DNA of 64,000 bases from Diplodia intermedia (Eukaryota > Ascomycota > Dothideomycetes > Botryosphaeriales > Botryosphaeriaceae): positions 279,599 to 343,598 of the forward strand of contig JAKEKT010000034.1 in assembly GCA_021495925.1 (NCBI GenBank), written 5' to 3'. Shown here piece after piece: positions 47,588 through 58,300 of this stretch. Within the stretch, counting starts at the first letter, position 1. Every line of letters starts with the position of its first letter. A program made the position numbers and the translations under genes. The notes beneath the pieces were generated by a model. The model ran no database searches. It was given only the letters and a program-made list of their open reading frames with translations, and was not told the DNA's origin.

Positions 47588-49380
47588 TTACTCAATCGAA
47601 GTGTTCGACAACCCCTTCGCAACGCACGCCTCCGTCGCGGGCACCCTGCCCCTGTTGAACAAGCACTCGGGATCATACTTCTCCTTGATGGCGACCAGCC
47701 TCTCAAAGTTCTCCTTGCCCCAAACCTCTTCCGTCTTGCTATACGGCGCACTATCAAAGCAAATCCATCAGTTTCCCGAACAACACAATTCCAAGGCGAC
47801 GGGGCCGGCAACTTACATGTAGTTGGGGTAGTCGTAGATGGCCGGCTCCGTGTCCAAGCCGTTCTGGAAGTCGCGCAGGTACGACATCATCTTGTTCTCG
47901 TCCTGGGAATACAGCCACTGGGTGGTGCTGTCGTTGCTCCACTCGCCCGACGTCAGGGTGATGTGGGCGCTGGTCGAGTGCGGCCACGACGTGGCGCTGT
48001 CCGAGTCGGGGCCGGCGCCGTTCCAGGCGGGGAAGACGTCTGTTTGGGTACATCAGCACTTGGACCACCACCGCAATCGAAAAAGGGGGAGGGGAGAAAC
48101 TTACATTCGTCAACCCAGAGCGTGTGGCCCGGGTCCTCGCCGCGCTCGAGCATGCCGTTGACGGTCTCCTTGTAGACGTCGAAGGTGTTACGGTAGAAGG
48201 CGGGGGTGGAGTTGGTGTGGCTCTTGCCGTAGAAGAGGCGGTTGTAGCCGTAGGGGTAGTTTGTCAGGAGGTACTGCTGCAGCGACTTGAGCGAGTACGT
48301 CTCGAGGATGAAGCCGTCGGCGTCGGGGAAGAAGTCGGCAAAGGTGGCGTTGAAGTCGGCCTCGGAGCCGCCGAAGCGCAGGGCGTTGAGCTGCAGCGTG
48401 TACGTGCGGTCCTTGACGGGCGCCAGCGCGTTGATCTCGACCGGGTCCTTGAGGTAGTACAGCAGCGCGGGGAACGCGTCCGGGTCCGCGTTGCTCTCCC
48501 ACCACGCCGCCGCCCGCTCGAACACGGCGTCCGCCTTGTCCTCGCCCCACGCGATGGTGCCGACGTACACGGCGCCCGGGTCCGGGTACGCCTGGATGTA
48601 GAAGTTGGTGACGACGCCGAAGCCGAGCCAGCCGCCGCCGGTGGCCGCCCAGAAGAGGTCGGCGTGCGCGTTGTACGGGTTGGCGTAGATGATGGTGCCG
48701 TTGATCAGCACCACCTCGATCCCGACGAGGCTGTCGGCGCCCACGCCGTAGCGGTTCGTCTGGAAGGCGATGCCGCCGCCGAGCAGGAAGCCGCCGACGC
48801 CGATGGAGGCCGCGCGCGGCCCCAGGAACGCCCAGCCCGTGCCGTCGAGGTAGTCGTACACGTCGCCGGCCTCGGAGCCGCCGCCGATTTTGAGGATGGC
48901 GTACTCGGACGAGTTGGCCGCAGGGGTGGTGACAATGGAGGTGCTGCCGATCTTCTGCAGGTCGATGATGACGCTGGGGGATTGGGCGCCGCCAAAGTCG
49001 GCGTGGCCGCCGCCCATGATGGCGAAGCCGTCGACCCAGAGCGGGTGGGCGTTGGAGTAGAACTGCATCAGGATGCTGACGTGCTCGGGCGTCTCGGGGT
49101 AGACGATGGCGTCCGGGTATGTCTTGCGCTGCTTCGTCCAGACGCGGGCGATGGTCGAGCCATACTTGATGTCTCCAGTCTGGGCGATTGTGACGTTGCC
49201 GAGGGCGGCTTGGAGCGCCGAAAGAGCGTCGCTCTTGGTGGTGAAGTTGGTGGACGCGAAGGCCGCCACTGGCGTCTCGGGGATCTCGTAGGTCAGGTTG
49301 CGTTTCTGCCAGGCGGTCTCAGCGTTGGCCGCGGGCAGCAGGCCCAGCAGAAGGGTGCCGAGGAGAGCGAACGAATGCAT
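47588..49380 (-). CDS. Secreted FAD-linked oxidase, berberine-bridge-enzyme type
   Basis: Three exons, 49380-48105, 48039-47817 and 47750-47588, give about 553 aa; both introns have GTAAGT donors. A signal peptide is clear (MHSFALLGTLLLGLLPAANA). The FAD_binding_4 (PCMH) domain follows, with PDAIVYPETPEHV, the GGGHADFGG loop, whose His matches the usual covalent FAD ligand, and GPRAASIGVGGFLLGGGIAF. In two-site covalent members a Cys lies before the GVGG block; here it is Ala, so a single His linkage is likely. The BBE tail ends KEKYDPECLFNKG, as usual. Several N-x-S/T sites suggest glycosylation. Such enzymes oxidise alcohols, sugars or secondary metabolites using O2. It diverges from the D-2-hydroxyacid dehydrogenase gene. 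Confidence 0.9.
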
Positions 49381-50031
49381 CGGACAAAGAATGAAACAGT
49401 GAACGTGTGAGGGACTGCTGCTGGGAAGCAATTGTCAAGTGAACCGAGAGCTTCTTATTCGGAACGGCCATGAGCAATCCGACATTCGCCTCCGAACTTC
49501 GGTCGTCTGATTCATGTCCAGCTCTTGTTCCTGGCCGTTGACATGGGTCATGGCGGCGACGGCCGCGGACGGCAGCAGAGGAAAAAGCAAAAAGCGACGT
49601 CATGGGCCTACCGATGGGATGACTGGGGTCGGGGGTGGAGAGGGAGGCAGTTCGGCCATCTGAGCAATTTCAAGGTGGAGCGGCGTGCTCGGTCAGGCAG
49701 CTCGGGGAGCGGCAACCCTAGCACGGATGGAGCCGTGTCTATAGCCAGGGGCCCTATAAGGACAAGATCTTCAATCAAGATAAGATGATCGCGAGGGAGT
49801 ATCGGTCCGGTCGCCTCGCACGGTCCACATCGGATCCCTGGTGCAGTAGTCCAGACTGCCATCCCAATTTCTCTGACACCCCAATCCGAATGCTTGTCAT
49901 GGCTGCTATCGCGCGAGTAGTGCTTGCTGCGGAGCATGTCCGTGGGAGTTTGCTCCGACCCGCCCCAGTATTAGTACCCGGCGAATTTGTAGTTTCACGC
50001 TGACAGCTTACTTGCAAGTCCTGTTCTGACG
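49381..50031. promoter_or_regulatory. Bidirectional promoter of FAD oxidase and hydroxyacid dehydrogenase
   Basis: These 651 bases separate divergent start codons of two metabolic genes, an arrangement that often means co-regulation in fungal gene clusters. They contain the inverted repeat CACGG-N6-CCGTG at 49722-49737. No open frame of interest lies within. Confidence 0.55.
49722..49737. promoter_or_regulatory. CGG-N6-CCG palindrome, candidate Zn2Cys6 binding site
   Basis: The sequence is CACGG, six bases, CCGTG: a perfect five-base inverted repeat containing CGG and CCG half-sites. CGG-N6-CCG is a spacing used by some fungal Zn2Cys6 activators. No cognate regulator gene is seen in the window, so the role is inference. 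Confidence 0.35.
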
Positions 50032-51137
50032 ATGCCCTCATACGACTCTCACGCGCCGAGGCCCCGCGTCCTGTTCCTGGGCAAGCCTAAATTCTCCGGA
50101 GGCGGGATAGAGGAAAACCAGAAGTATTTCAACATCGAGGTAAGAGACAAGCCACCATTCCCGAGTCTCGTTGCTAAGCTTCGTCCCACTAGATCCTCGA
50201 TGCTTCGACGCGGGAGGAATTGCTCGCCAAGATACCACATGCCATCGCGACCCACGGACCATATCAAGCAGTCGTCTGCCGGCTGGGCACGCAGCCGTTT
50301 GAGCCCTTCGACGCCGAGCTGCTTTCGCCGTTTCTGCCGCAGCTCAAGGTTGTTGTCTCGGCGCAGATGGGCCACAACGACTTCGACGTGGACTGGATGA
50401 CGTCGCAGGGCATCTGGTTCTGCAACACCCGCCACGCCACGGGCGAGGCTACGGCCGACATGGCCCTCTTCCTCATCCTGGCCGTCCTCCGCGACACCAG
50501 CCGCGCCGAGAAGAACTTCCGCGAGGGCCGCTGGCGACAGGGACTCCAACTCACCCGAGACCCGGCAGGACTGACGCTGGGCATTGTTGGCATGGGCAAT
50601 ATCGGAAGGTGTCTCGCGCGCAGGGCATCTGCCTTCAACATGCGCATAAAGTACCACAGCCGGAACCGCATCCCGGCAGATAGCGTGCCGCCGGGAGCGT
50701 CGTATTGCGCCACGCTGGAGGAGCTCCTGCGAACGTCCGACGTCGTCTCCCTCCACTGCCCGCTAACGCCGGGGACGACGCACCTGCTGGGCGGAGCCGA
50801 GTTCGCGATGATGAAAGACAACTCGTATCTCGTCAACACGTCGCGCGGGCCAATCGTCGAGGACGGAGCGCTTATCGACGCGCTGGAGAGTGGCAAAGTT
50901 GCTCGAGCCGGGCTGGACGTGTTTGGAGGCGAGCCGACAGGCATCGATCCCTACTTCATGCAAAGCGACAAGGTAGTGGTGCAGCCGCACATGGGCGGCT
51001 TGACCGAAGGCTCGTTTGCCCGGGCGGAAGCAGAGTGCTTCGCCAACATCCGAAGCTATTTCGACCGTGGGCGGCCGCTGGCGCCGGTCAACGAGGTGCG
51101 GGTCAGGAAGGACTCGTTCGAGCCCGAGTCCGAGTGA
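50032..51137 (+). CDS. NAD-dependent D-2-hydroxyacid dehydrogenase
   Basis: Two exons, 50032-50139 and 50193-51137, give 350 aa; the intron has a GTAAGA donor. The Rossmann motif GIVGMGNIGRCLA is clear (about 182-194). Catalytic residues expected for the family are in place: Arg in NTSRGPIVEDGAL, Glu in FGGEP and His in VQPHMGG. The substrate-binding half starts PRVLFLGKPKF and includes VVSAQMGHNDFD and HATGEATADMAL. The length matches fungal relatives of glyoxylate/hydroxypyruvate reductases. It interconverts a 2-keto acid and a D-2-hydroxy acid with NAD(P)H, probably in the cytosol. It shares a promoter with the FAD oxidase and is followed 450 bases later by the A-T-R reductase in the same direction. 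Confidence 0.92.
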
Positions 51138-51586
51138 GCAACAGGCGGTAGCGATTCGCTCGCGTCGGATCTCTGTAGTAGGCAGCTAGTAGTCATCGTA
51201 TCGAATGTTTCCCACTATTCCGGGACCGCTCTACGCTCGTGACGGAAACAGCTCCGGCCAATCCCGGCGGGCTCCAGCTAAAGTGTGGGCCCCTGTACAT
51301 CGTTACTGCTACTTGAACGTCAGCGTCAATCCGGCCTCTGACTCGCGGCTATCAGGCCGGCCGCCGCGACGTGTGACTGCAGCATCATTGCCGCATCCCG
51401 CATGCCCGCCCGACGCAGGTACACGGCGCCCGTGGTGTTGAGGTATTAATCGGATCTAACCTTTGCGACTGCGGAGCCGATCGATATGAGCGACCGTTAT
51501 AAGTCCGATCACTGCACCGGTCTCGGTCCGACCAGCTGTTGTCCAAGCATTGACGCCTGGATAGCCACCATCGTTCGAACAACACC
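51138..51586 (+). promoter_or_regulatory. Promoter region of the A-T-R reductase
   Basis: This is the gap between two genes in the same direction. A TATA-like TTATAAG lies at about 51496-51502, roughly 90 bases before the ATG. CGG/CCG pairs occur (for example CGG-N8-CCG near 51242), but no spacing matches the palindrome at 49722. No gene is seen. Confidence 0.4.
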
Positions 51587-54500
51587 ATGGGAAGCCTTCC
51601 CCAAGCCGAGCAGCCGTGCCTCACGCTGGACGAGGTGATCCGGCGCCGCGCCGAGACCCATGCCGGCCAGACGCTCCTCTCCTACCCGGCGACCGACTCC
51701 GACTTTGTCGACTACACCGGAGCCGACCTCGACCGGTTGACCAGACTCGCCGCCCACCACTATGCCGAAGCATTCGCGCAGCTGGACGAAGAGAAGCGCC
51801 CCAATGGCCCCTCCAGCACCGTCGCGCTGGTGGGCGTCTCCAGCCTGGACTACTACATCACCTTCCTCGCCCTCCAGCGGCTGGGCCTCAGCACCATGTT
51901 CATCTCGCCCCGCCTGGCCGACCAAGGCTTCACCCACCTGCTCACCTCGACCCACTGCACCGCCGTCATCGCCTCGGGGCCGTCCCAAGCGGACATGTCG
52001 CGCATCCGGGCCTCCTCCTCCCTCACCTTCGCCCTGATCCCGCTCCACCCCACCACCACTTCCCCCTCCCCCTCCGCCCCCAAGCCCCTCCCGCCATTCG
52101 TCCCCGACCCGGCATCGGCGCACCCCCAACGCTTCATCATCCACTCGGGCGGCACGACCGGGCTGCCCAAGCCGGTCCCCCTCGTCGCGCGCTCCTGGCT
52201 CGCGCAAGCCGCCGCCATCGCCGCGCGCATGCCGCGCGCCCCGACGCTCTCCACGCTCCCGCTCTTCCACAGCTTCGGCCTCGCCACCCTCCTCCGCTGC
52301 CTCGCCGCCGGCTCGCCGCTCGCCCTGCTGTCGGCCGCGCGCCCCGTCACCGCCGGCGCCGTGCTGGACGCGCTGGCCGCGACGGGCGCGGGCGCGCTGG
52401 TCACGGTGCCGTACGTGCTGAAGTTCCTGGCGGAGGCGAACGACGAAGGAGGAGGAGGAGGAGGAGGAGGGGGAAAGGTTTTCGAGAGGCTCGCCCGCCT
52501 GCGGCAGGTCGTCGCGGCCGGCAGCGCGGTGCCCGACGCCCTCGGCGACGCGCTGGTCGTCGGCGCCGGCGTGCGCCTGTTCCACCTGTACGGCCTGACC
52601 GAGTGCGGCGCGCTGATGGAGCCGTCGCGGGATTCCCCCGCGCTGTGGAACTGGGTCACGCCGTTGCCGGACGCGGCGCCGTTTCTCGAGTTCGAGCGCG
52701 TCGGGGAGGAGGGGGACGGGGACGGGGAGGGAGAGGAACCGCTGTACCATCTCACCGTCCTCCCCGGCCTCGCCGCCAAGGTGCTGTCCGACGACGCCTC
52801 GGGCCGGTACGCCACAAAGGACCTCTTCCGCCGCCACCCCAGTTTACCAAATCACTGGAAGTTCGCCGCCCGCCTCGACGACATCGTCGTCCTCGTCAAC
52901 GGCGAGAAGGCCGACCCGGTCCCGCTCGAGGTTGCCGTCACCAAGAGCCCGCTCGTTGCCGCCGCCGTCGTCTTCGGCGCGGGCCGCGACGCCTTGGGCA
53001 TGGTCGTCGTGGCCTCGGAGAGGGCGGCGGGGTGGAGCGACGAGGACGTCGTGAGGGGGATACTGCCGGATTTGCAGAGGGGCAATGAAGGCGTGCCGGC
53101 GTATGCGAGGGTGGCCGAGGAGGCGGTGGTGGTGATGGCCGCGGGGACCAAGTGGCCGTCTACGGATAAGGGGACGGTGGTGCGGAAGGCGTTTTTGCGG
53201 CAGTTTGAGGGCGAGATTGAGGCGTTTTATGCAAGGAGGGAGAGGGCGAGGGACGGTGCGGAGGAGGAAGGAGAGGAGGTTGGTCCGCTCGATGATGCGG
53301 GCGTACGTGATTTGGTCCGTCGAACTGTCCGTGGAGAGTTGAGGCTGGCGGAGAGGGGGGTGGCGCTGGCTGATGACTCCGACTTCTTTGCTCTAGGAAT
53401 GGACTCCCTGCAGGCCACCAACGTGCGGTCTCGACTACTGAAGGGAGTCAGCCTCGGCGGCCGCGGCCTCGCCACCAACGTCGTCTTCGACCACCCTTCC
53501 GTCGAGCTCTTGACCACTCACCTGTTGGAGGTGCGCGCCGGCCAGGCGAACGAGCAGCAGTCGGCCCACGACCTCGCCATGCGCCTGTTGGAGAAGTACA
53601 CCACCTTCGACAAGCCGCCGCCCGCTCCCAGCACGGCCACGCCTCCAGAACAGGAGTCCGTCGTAAGTCTCCCTCCCTCCCCGCCACCCAACCACCTCCG
53701 AACCCCACGCTAACCACACCACACAGCTCCTCACCGGCGCCACCGGCGCCCTCGGCATCCACATCCTCTCCACCCTCCTCCCCAACCCCGCCATCAGCAC
53801 CGTCCACTGCCTCGTCCGCGCTTCCGACGCCGCCACGGCCCTCTCCCGCATCACCGCCGCGCTCTCGCGCTCCCACCTGCACCCCACCCCGCCCCAGCTC
53901 TCCAAAATCTCCGCCATCCCCTGCGACCTCTCCTCGCCCTCCCACGGCCCAGCTTCCCTCCCCCCGGCCACGCTCGCCGCGATAACAGCGACGACGACCC
54001 GCGTCATCCACGCCGCGTGGAGCGTCGACTTCAACCGCTCGCTGCGCAGCTTCGACGCCGCGTGCCTGGCGCCGCTGCACGCGCTGTTGCAATTGACGGC
54101 GACGACGGCGGCGGCAACGGCGGCGGGGCCGAGTGGTCCGACGGGACGCAAACCCCCAGTGTTTGCGTTCGTGTCGAGCATCGCGGCGGCGCTGCGGGCT
54201 GCACCGTCGTCGCCTCCCCCATCCTCGTCCCCACCACCCAGCGACGAAAAACCCCGCAGCGGCGCCATCCCCGAATCCCTCCACCCCTGGACCGCCGTCG
54301 CCGACGGCATGGGCTACGGCCAGAGCAAGTGGGTCGCCGAGCAAATGTGCGCAGCCGCCGCTGCCGCATGCCCATCCTCTCCCTCGTCCACAGGTAGTAC
54401 ACGCAACGGCGGCGGTGGTGCTGGTCTCGGCCTGCGCACGCGCATCCTCCGCGTCGGCCAGCTCTGCGGCGACACGCGGCACGGCGTGTGGAACCCGTCC

Positions 54501-55025
54501 GAAGCGGTGCCGGCGACGGTGCGGGCGGCGCTGAGCATCGGCGCCTTGCCGTTCGTCGACGGCTGTGACGGCGACGATGGCGAAGGCGACGAGGAGTTGT
54601 CGTGGTTGCCCGTGGACGTTGCGGCGAGGGCGGTTGTGGAGTTGGCGTTTGCGGAGGCTGGGGATGAGGAGTCGTGCAAGGTGTGGCATGTGGAGAACGA
54701 GCGGAGGGTGAGGTGGAACGCCGAGTTCCTGCCGGCGTTGCGCGGGGCCGGGTTGGTGTTTGAGGAGGTGCCGCAGCGTGAGTGGGTGGGGCGGTTGGAG
54801 AGGGGCGAGCAGGATGGGGAGAGGAATCCGGCGGTGAAGTTGTTGGAGTTTTTTAGGAAGAGGTATGGTGGTGGTGGTGGGGAGAAGGCGCATCCGGTGT
54901 TCGATATGACGCAGGCGAAGAGGTTTGCGCCGAGTTTGAGAGGTGGGACGGTGGTGGATGAGGAGCTTGTGGGGAGGTTTTTGCGGTTTTGGATGGGGGA
55001 GTGGAATGACTCAGTTGGTAAATGA
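51587..55025 (+). CDS. Adenylate-forming reductase (A-T-R), NRPS-like
   Basis: Two exons, 51587-53662 and 53727-55025, give about 1,124 aa; the intron has a GTAAGT donor and CACAG acceptor. The adenylation domain shows IIHSGGTTGLPKPV (about 182-195), LYGLTECGALMEP (about 335-347), GRYATKDLF and VNGEKADPVPLE. The thiolation domain has FFALGMDSLQATNVR (about 600-614), whose Ser would carry phosphopantetheine. After the intron the reductase domain begins LLTGATGALGIHIL, with a YGQSK active-site motif further on. By family the A domain activates a carboxylic acid, the T domain holds it as a thioester, and the R domain releases an aldehyde or alcohol using NADPH. The R domain carries Ala/Pro/Ser-rich insertions. 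No condensation domain exists. The acid substrate cannot be inferred from these motifs alone. Confidence 0.92.
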
Positions 55026-55363
55026 GGAACTTGTAGAAAGTCTACGCGTCTCTGTTGGATTTGCCGCGAAGATTTGTGTTCCATCGTGCTTCAAATACCC
55101 TGCTGAGCAATGGTTCGTGGTGCAGCCGTAGAATATACCAGAAACTCTGCGATGCTAATTAGAAAGTATTTTTGGTTTGAACTAAAAGGCCACAGCACTA
55201 AAAAGAGCTTGAGAGGCTGAAGGGAATTGAAAAGAAAAGATGTAGTCCGTACTAAGTAATTTAAATACAGGAAATTCTACGTATTGAAAGGTGTTGGGAA
55301 GACGGTAGCTTGGAAAATATGAGAGGAAGTGAAGACGGTATCGACCAGAGAGCAACAATAATC
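55026..55363. other. Convergent intergenic gap
   Basis: This is 3' flanking DNA between the A-T-R reductase and the CorA-like gene. It is AT-richer than the genes. I see no gene. Confidence 0.6.
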
Positions 55364-58300
55364 TCAGACAATGTTGTTGTTCTTGGGATTTGGAGGCCGT
55401 CCCTTGCTGAGCAAGCGGATAACCCCCCCATATGTGTCACTTTCTTGTGCTGGCCTCGATTCCCTGATACCATTCCATAGTCGAGCAAGTCGAGAAATCC
55501 GGTTTGTCTCGTTGTAAGCTCGGGAACTGCTGTAGGCTTCTGCTGCCGCTTTAGCTGGGTACCGCTCGATCTCATGGGCCCGTTTCTTCCTTTTCTCCAA
55601 ATCCCAACGCCCTTGCAAGTTGAGATGGTAAGCCAATGGATTACTGATATACCGACAGAAAAGGAAAATTACTCGGCTTGAAAGCAAGTTCAACATCGAA
55701 TACGAAGCCAGGATAACCGGGTATAAGATCCAATCGTTGATGCGGTGAGATAGCCAAATCACTGGCCGTACGACCTCCCAGCCGGTTGTCTTTGCATTTG
55801 CCAAAGCAAATATCGTGAGAGCCATGGCGATGAAAGCCAATTCCACCATGCTGATTAGGGTTGAATGGCTTGGAGCGTTGCTCATGCTGAAGAATCCTGT
55901 GGCGAAACCCAATGGAAGGAAGACTACCGAAACATAAGTGAAGAGGTTGATGTTTTCTGATCCGCGAAAGCTGATTTCTTCTCGAATCGATGCCAACCTG
56001 CTGGTGAGGGAGTCCCGGAATGTCTTTATTTTTGTCTTCAAACATTCCAAATCGCGGATCTTCCTTTGATTCAAAACCTTCAGCTTGGTAATTACTGGGC
56101 GGTAGGCCTTCTCATCGTTCCTGGTCCATCTGGGGCGTTCTGGCTCTCGGTCCGCCTCACGCCGGGTCCATTGCTCGATCCTCTCTAAGTTTTCGCTCAA
56201 ATCATCCTCTAAAGCTTGCAAGATCCGTTCAAAGAGCCGCCAACGTTCAATGATGGAGAAATAATCTTCACCACTTCCTCTTTCAGCTAGCTTGAATCCA
56301 TCTTGAAGAGCTTTGGTGAGAGGGTTGAACGGGACCGAAGCGTCAGCGCTGAAGCAACCTCTCTCGAAAACGCGTGCTTCGAGCTGGGATACTGAGAATA
56401 TTTGAGGTGAACTCGCTTCTGAAGCCTGGAGCGTATTTTTTTGTACCCAGTCCAGAATTGCACATGTGCTGTCGTCAATATCCTCAATCATTTGATTGAA
56501 GAAGAGAAGCTCAAGGACTTTTCGTTGTTGCCAAGGGTGGTATTCTTGTTTGCCGTTTACAGAAGGAACTGTCAGCTGGATGAGGCCCATTTTCTCGAGT
56601 CGATTTTCTAGAGTTTTGCTGGATTTTGGGAGGTTGTGGTCCAAGAAGTGGCATGTCCAATACCGATCAAAGAAGTCGCCAACGAAACGGAAGCTCATGG
56701 TTTCGCGTACGAGTATTCTCTCTCTCTTTGGGTTTCGTTCTCCCGTCTCTTCTATAATCTTCACGTAACTTGAATTGGAAAGTGTCTTTGTGCTTTTCTC
56801 GGGACCTTCGAGTGTTTCTCCCAATTGATCTTCGAGCAGTTTGAAGAAAGAGAGGTGGAGTTCCGTTTCCCACACATTCGAAGCCGCTGTCGTCCCATCG
56901 AAGAAGTACTTCTCGTGATCCTCATGTTTGTCGAGAAAAGATGAAAAACTTTCTCTATCGGGATCAGGAGAGGCAAGGTAGCAGACCAATGCGGTCTCTT
57001 TATCTGCATTGGCCAACCAAATCAACCTCTTTTTGGCGTCTTGGACTGTCCTCTGTTTCTCCAAGGTAGACATTATTTCTACGTTGGTTTTGAGTCCCTT
57101 CTCGATCTCTTTCCCCTCGCTCTTTTTAGGTATGTCGATGACGATGCCTTTTTCCCCCACTGGATCAGAGAAAACGTTGATGGCCCATAGGCAGGAGCTT
57201 GAAGCGAACCTAATGACCTTGTCGGCTCTCGTGGTTGTACCGGCGGTTCCGGGGATCTTGGCGAAATATTCCTTGGACTTCTCCCTGAGCCCCTTGAAGT
57301 CTGGTTTGAATGTGAAGCCCACCGCCGCCGGCCCATCTTGAAGCCAATCGTCAGATACCTCTACAAGACCTTTCTGGTCAATGAGGTTGCTAAAGTTGAC
57401 GAATGGAAATGCTTTGGTCGTCAACTTCCCGATCCTTCCGCTGTCTTTGGCCGAACCAGTGTTACCTGAATCTTTGTTGGTCTGGGTGCCTTTGGGTGAC
57501 TCATGGTTTTTGCCAAGATGATCTCTTCCATACACCCAAAGAATGTAGGGGAGTTCAAATGCTGTGTGCCAGTAGATATCCAGTTTCATTTCGTCCTCGT
57601 ATAATGCTGGCTCTTGGGTTTCGTCGAGCAGACCGGGAAATAAGCCATTCGAAGATGAACTCCCCATGAGAATCCTAGACACGTCATGGAAGACACTATC
57701 CGCGGAGTTCGTATTGACTCGTTGCTTCCTGGAAGTCATGATGAGAACCAAGGCGTACCACAACGGTTTGGTCCAGTCCAAATCTTGGTAATCGTCGTGG
57801 AAAGATTGCCCGTCGACCGCGTTCTTCCAAACGTCACGTGTATATCTCAACGCTTTCTCTGGTCTCATGGTTTTCTCTTTTCCGTGCTCCTTTAGCTTTT
57901 GTTTTCCACCCTCTTTTTCGAAGAATCCCAACTCCATCGCATGGAATAAGGCAGTATCCTTCGAATGGAACAGAAACCTGCTTTCCGAGGAAGTGCGGCG
58001 AGCTGCCAGCATTCGCTGCCTAGAAAATGGATTCTCGGTTATGAATCTCTTGATCGTGCTCTTTTGTAGAATTTTAGGAGAGTACTCGTTCAGCAAGCGG
58101 TGTCCTTCCTCATTTTCTTGGAGCGCGTTCCCGTACGATCGTTCAATCACCTCTTGGAGCCGAAGGTCTTTTGCACATTTGATGCCTCTGCAGATCAGGA
58201 CATGGTCTCTCAGATAGAACTTCTCTGGGACTCCGTCTTCGGACTTTCGCGGGAATGCATATTTCCCGCGAACATTGGCACTATCCAAAGCCTCTATCCA

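Noticed and set aside
48124..49410. A 428-codon frame antisense to the FAD oxidase
   Set aside because: It is a Val/Asp/Glu/Gly-biased shadow frame; the minus strand encodes a clear BBE-type enzyme with signal peptide.
51509..52837. A 442-codon frame antisense to the A-T-R reductase
   Set aside because: It is low-complexity Gly/Glu/Arg-rich sequence mirroring the adenylation domain, with no domain of its own.
53448..54893. A 481-codon frame antisense to the reductase domain
   Set aside because: It is Arg/Gly-rich and repetitive; the plus strand has the NAD-binding and YGQSK motifs.
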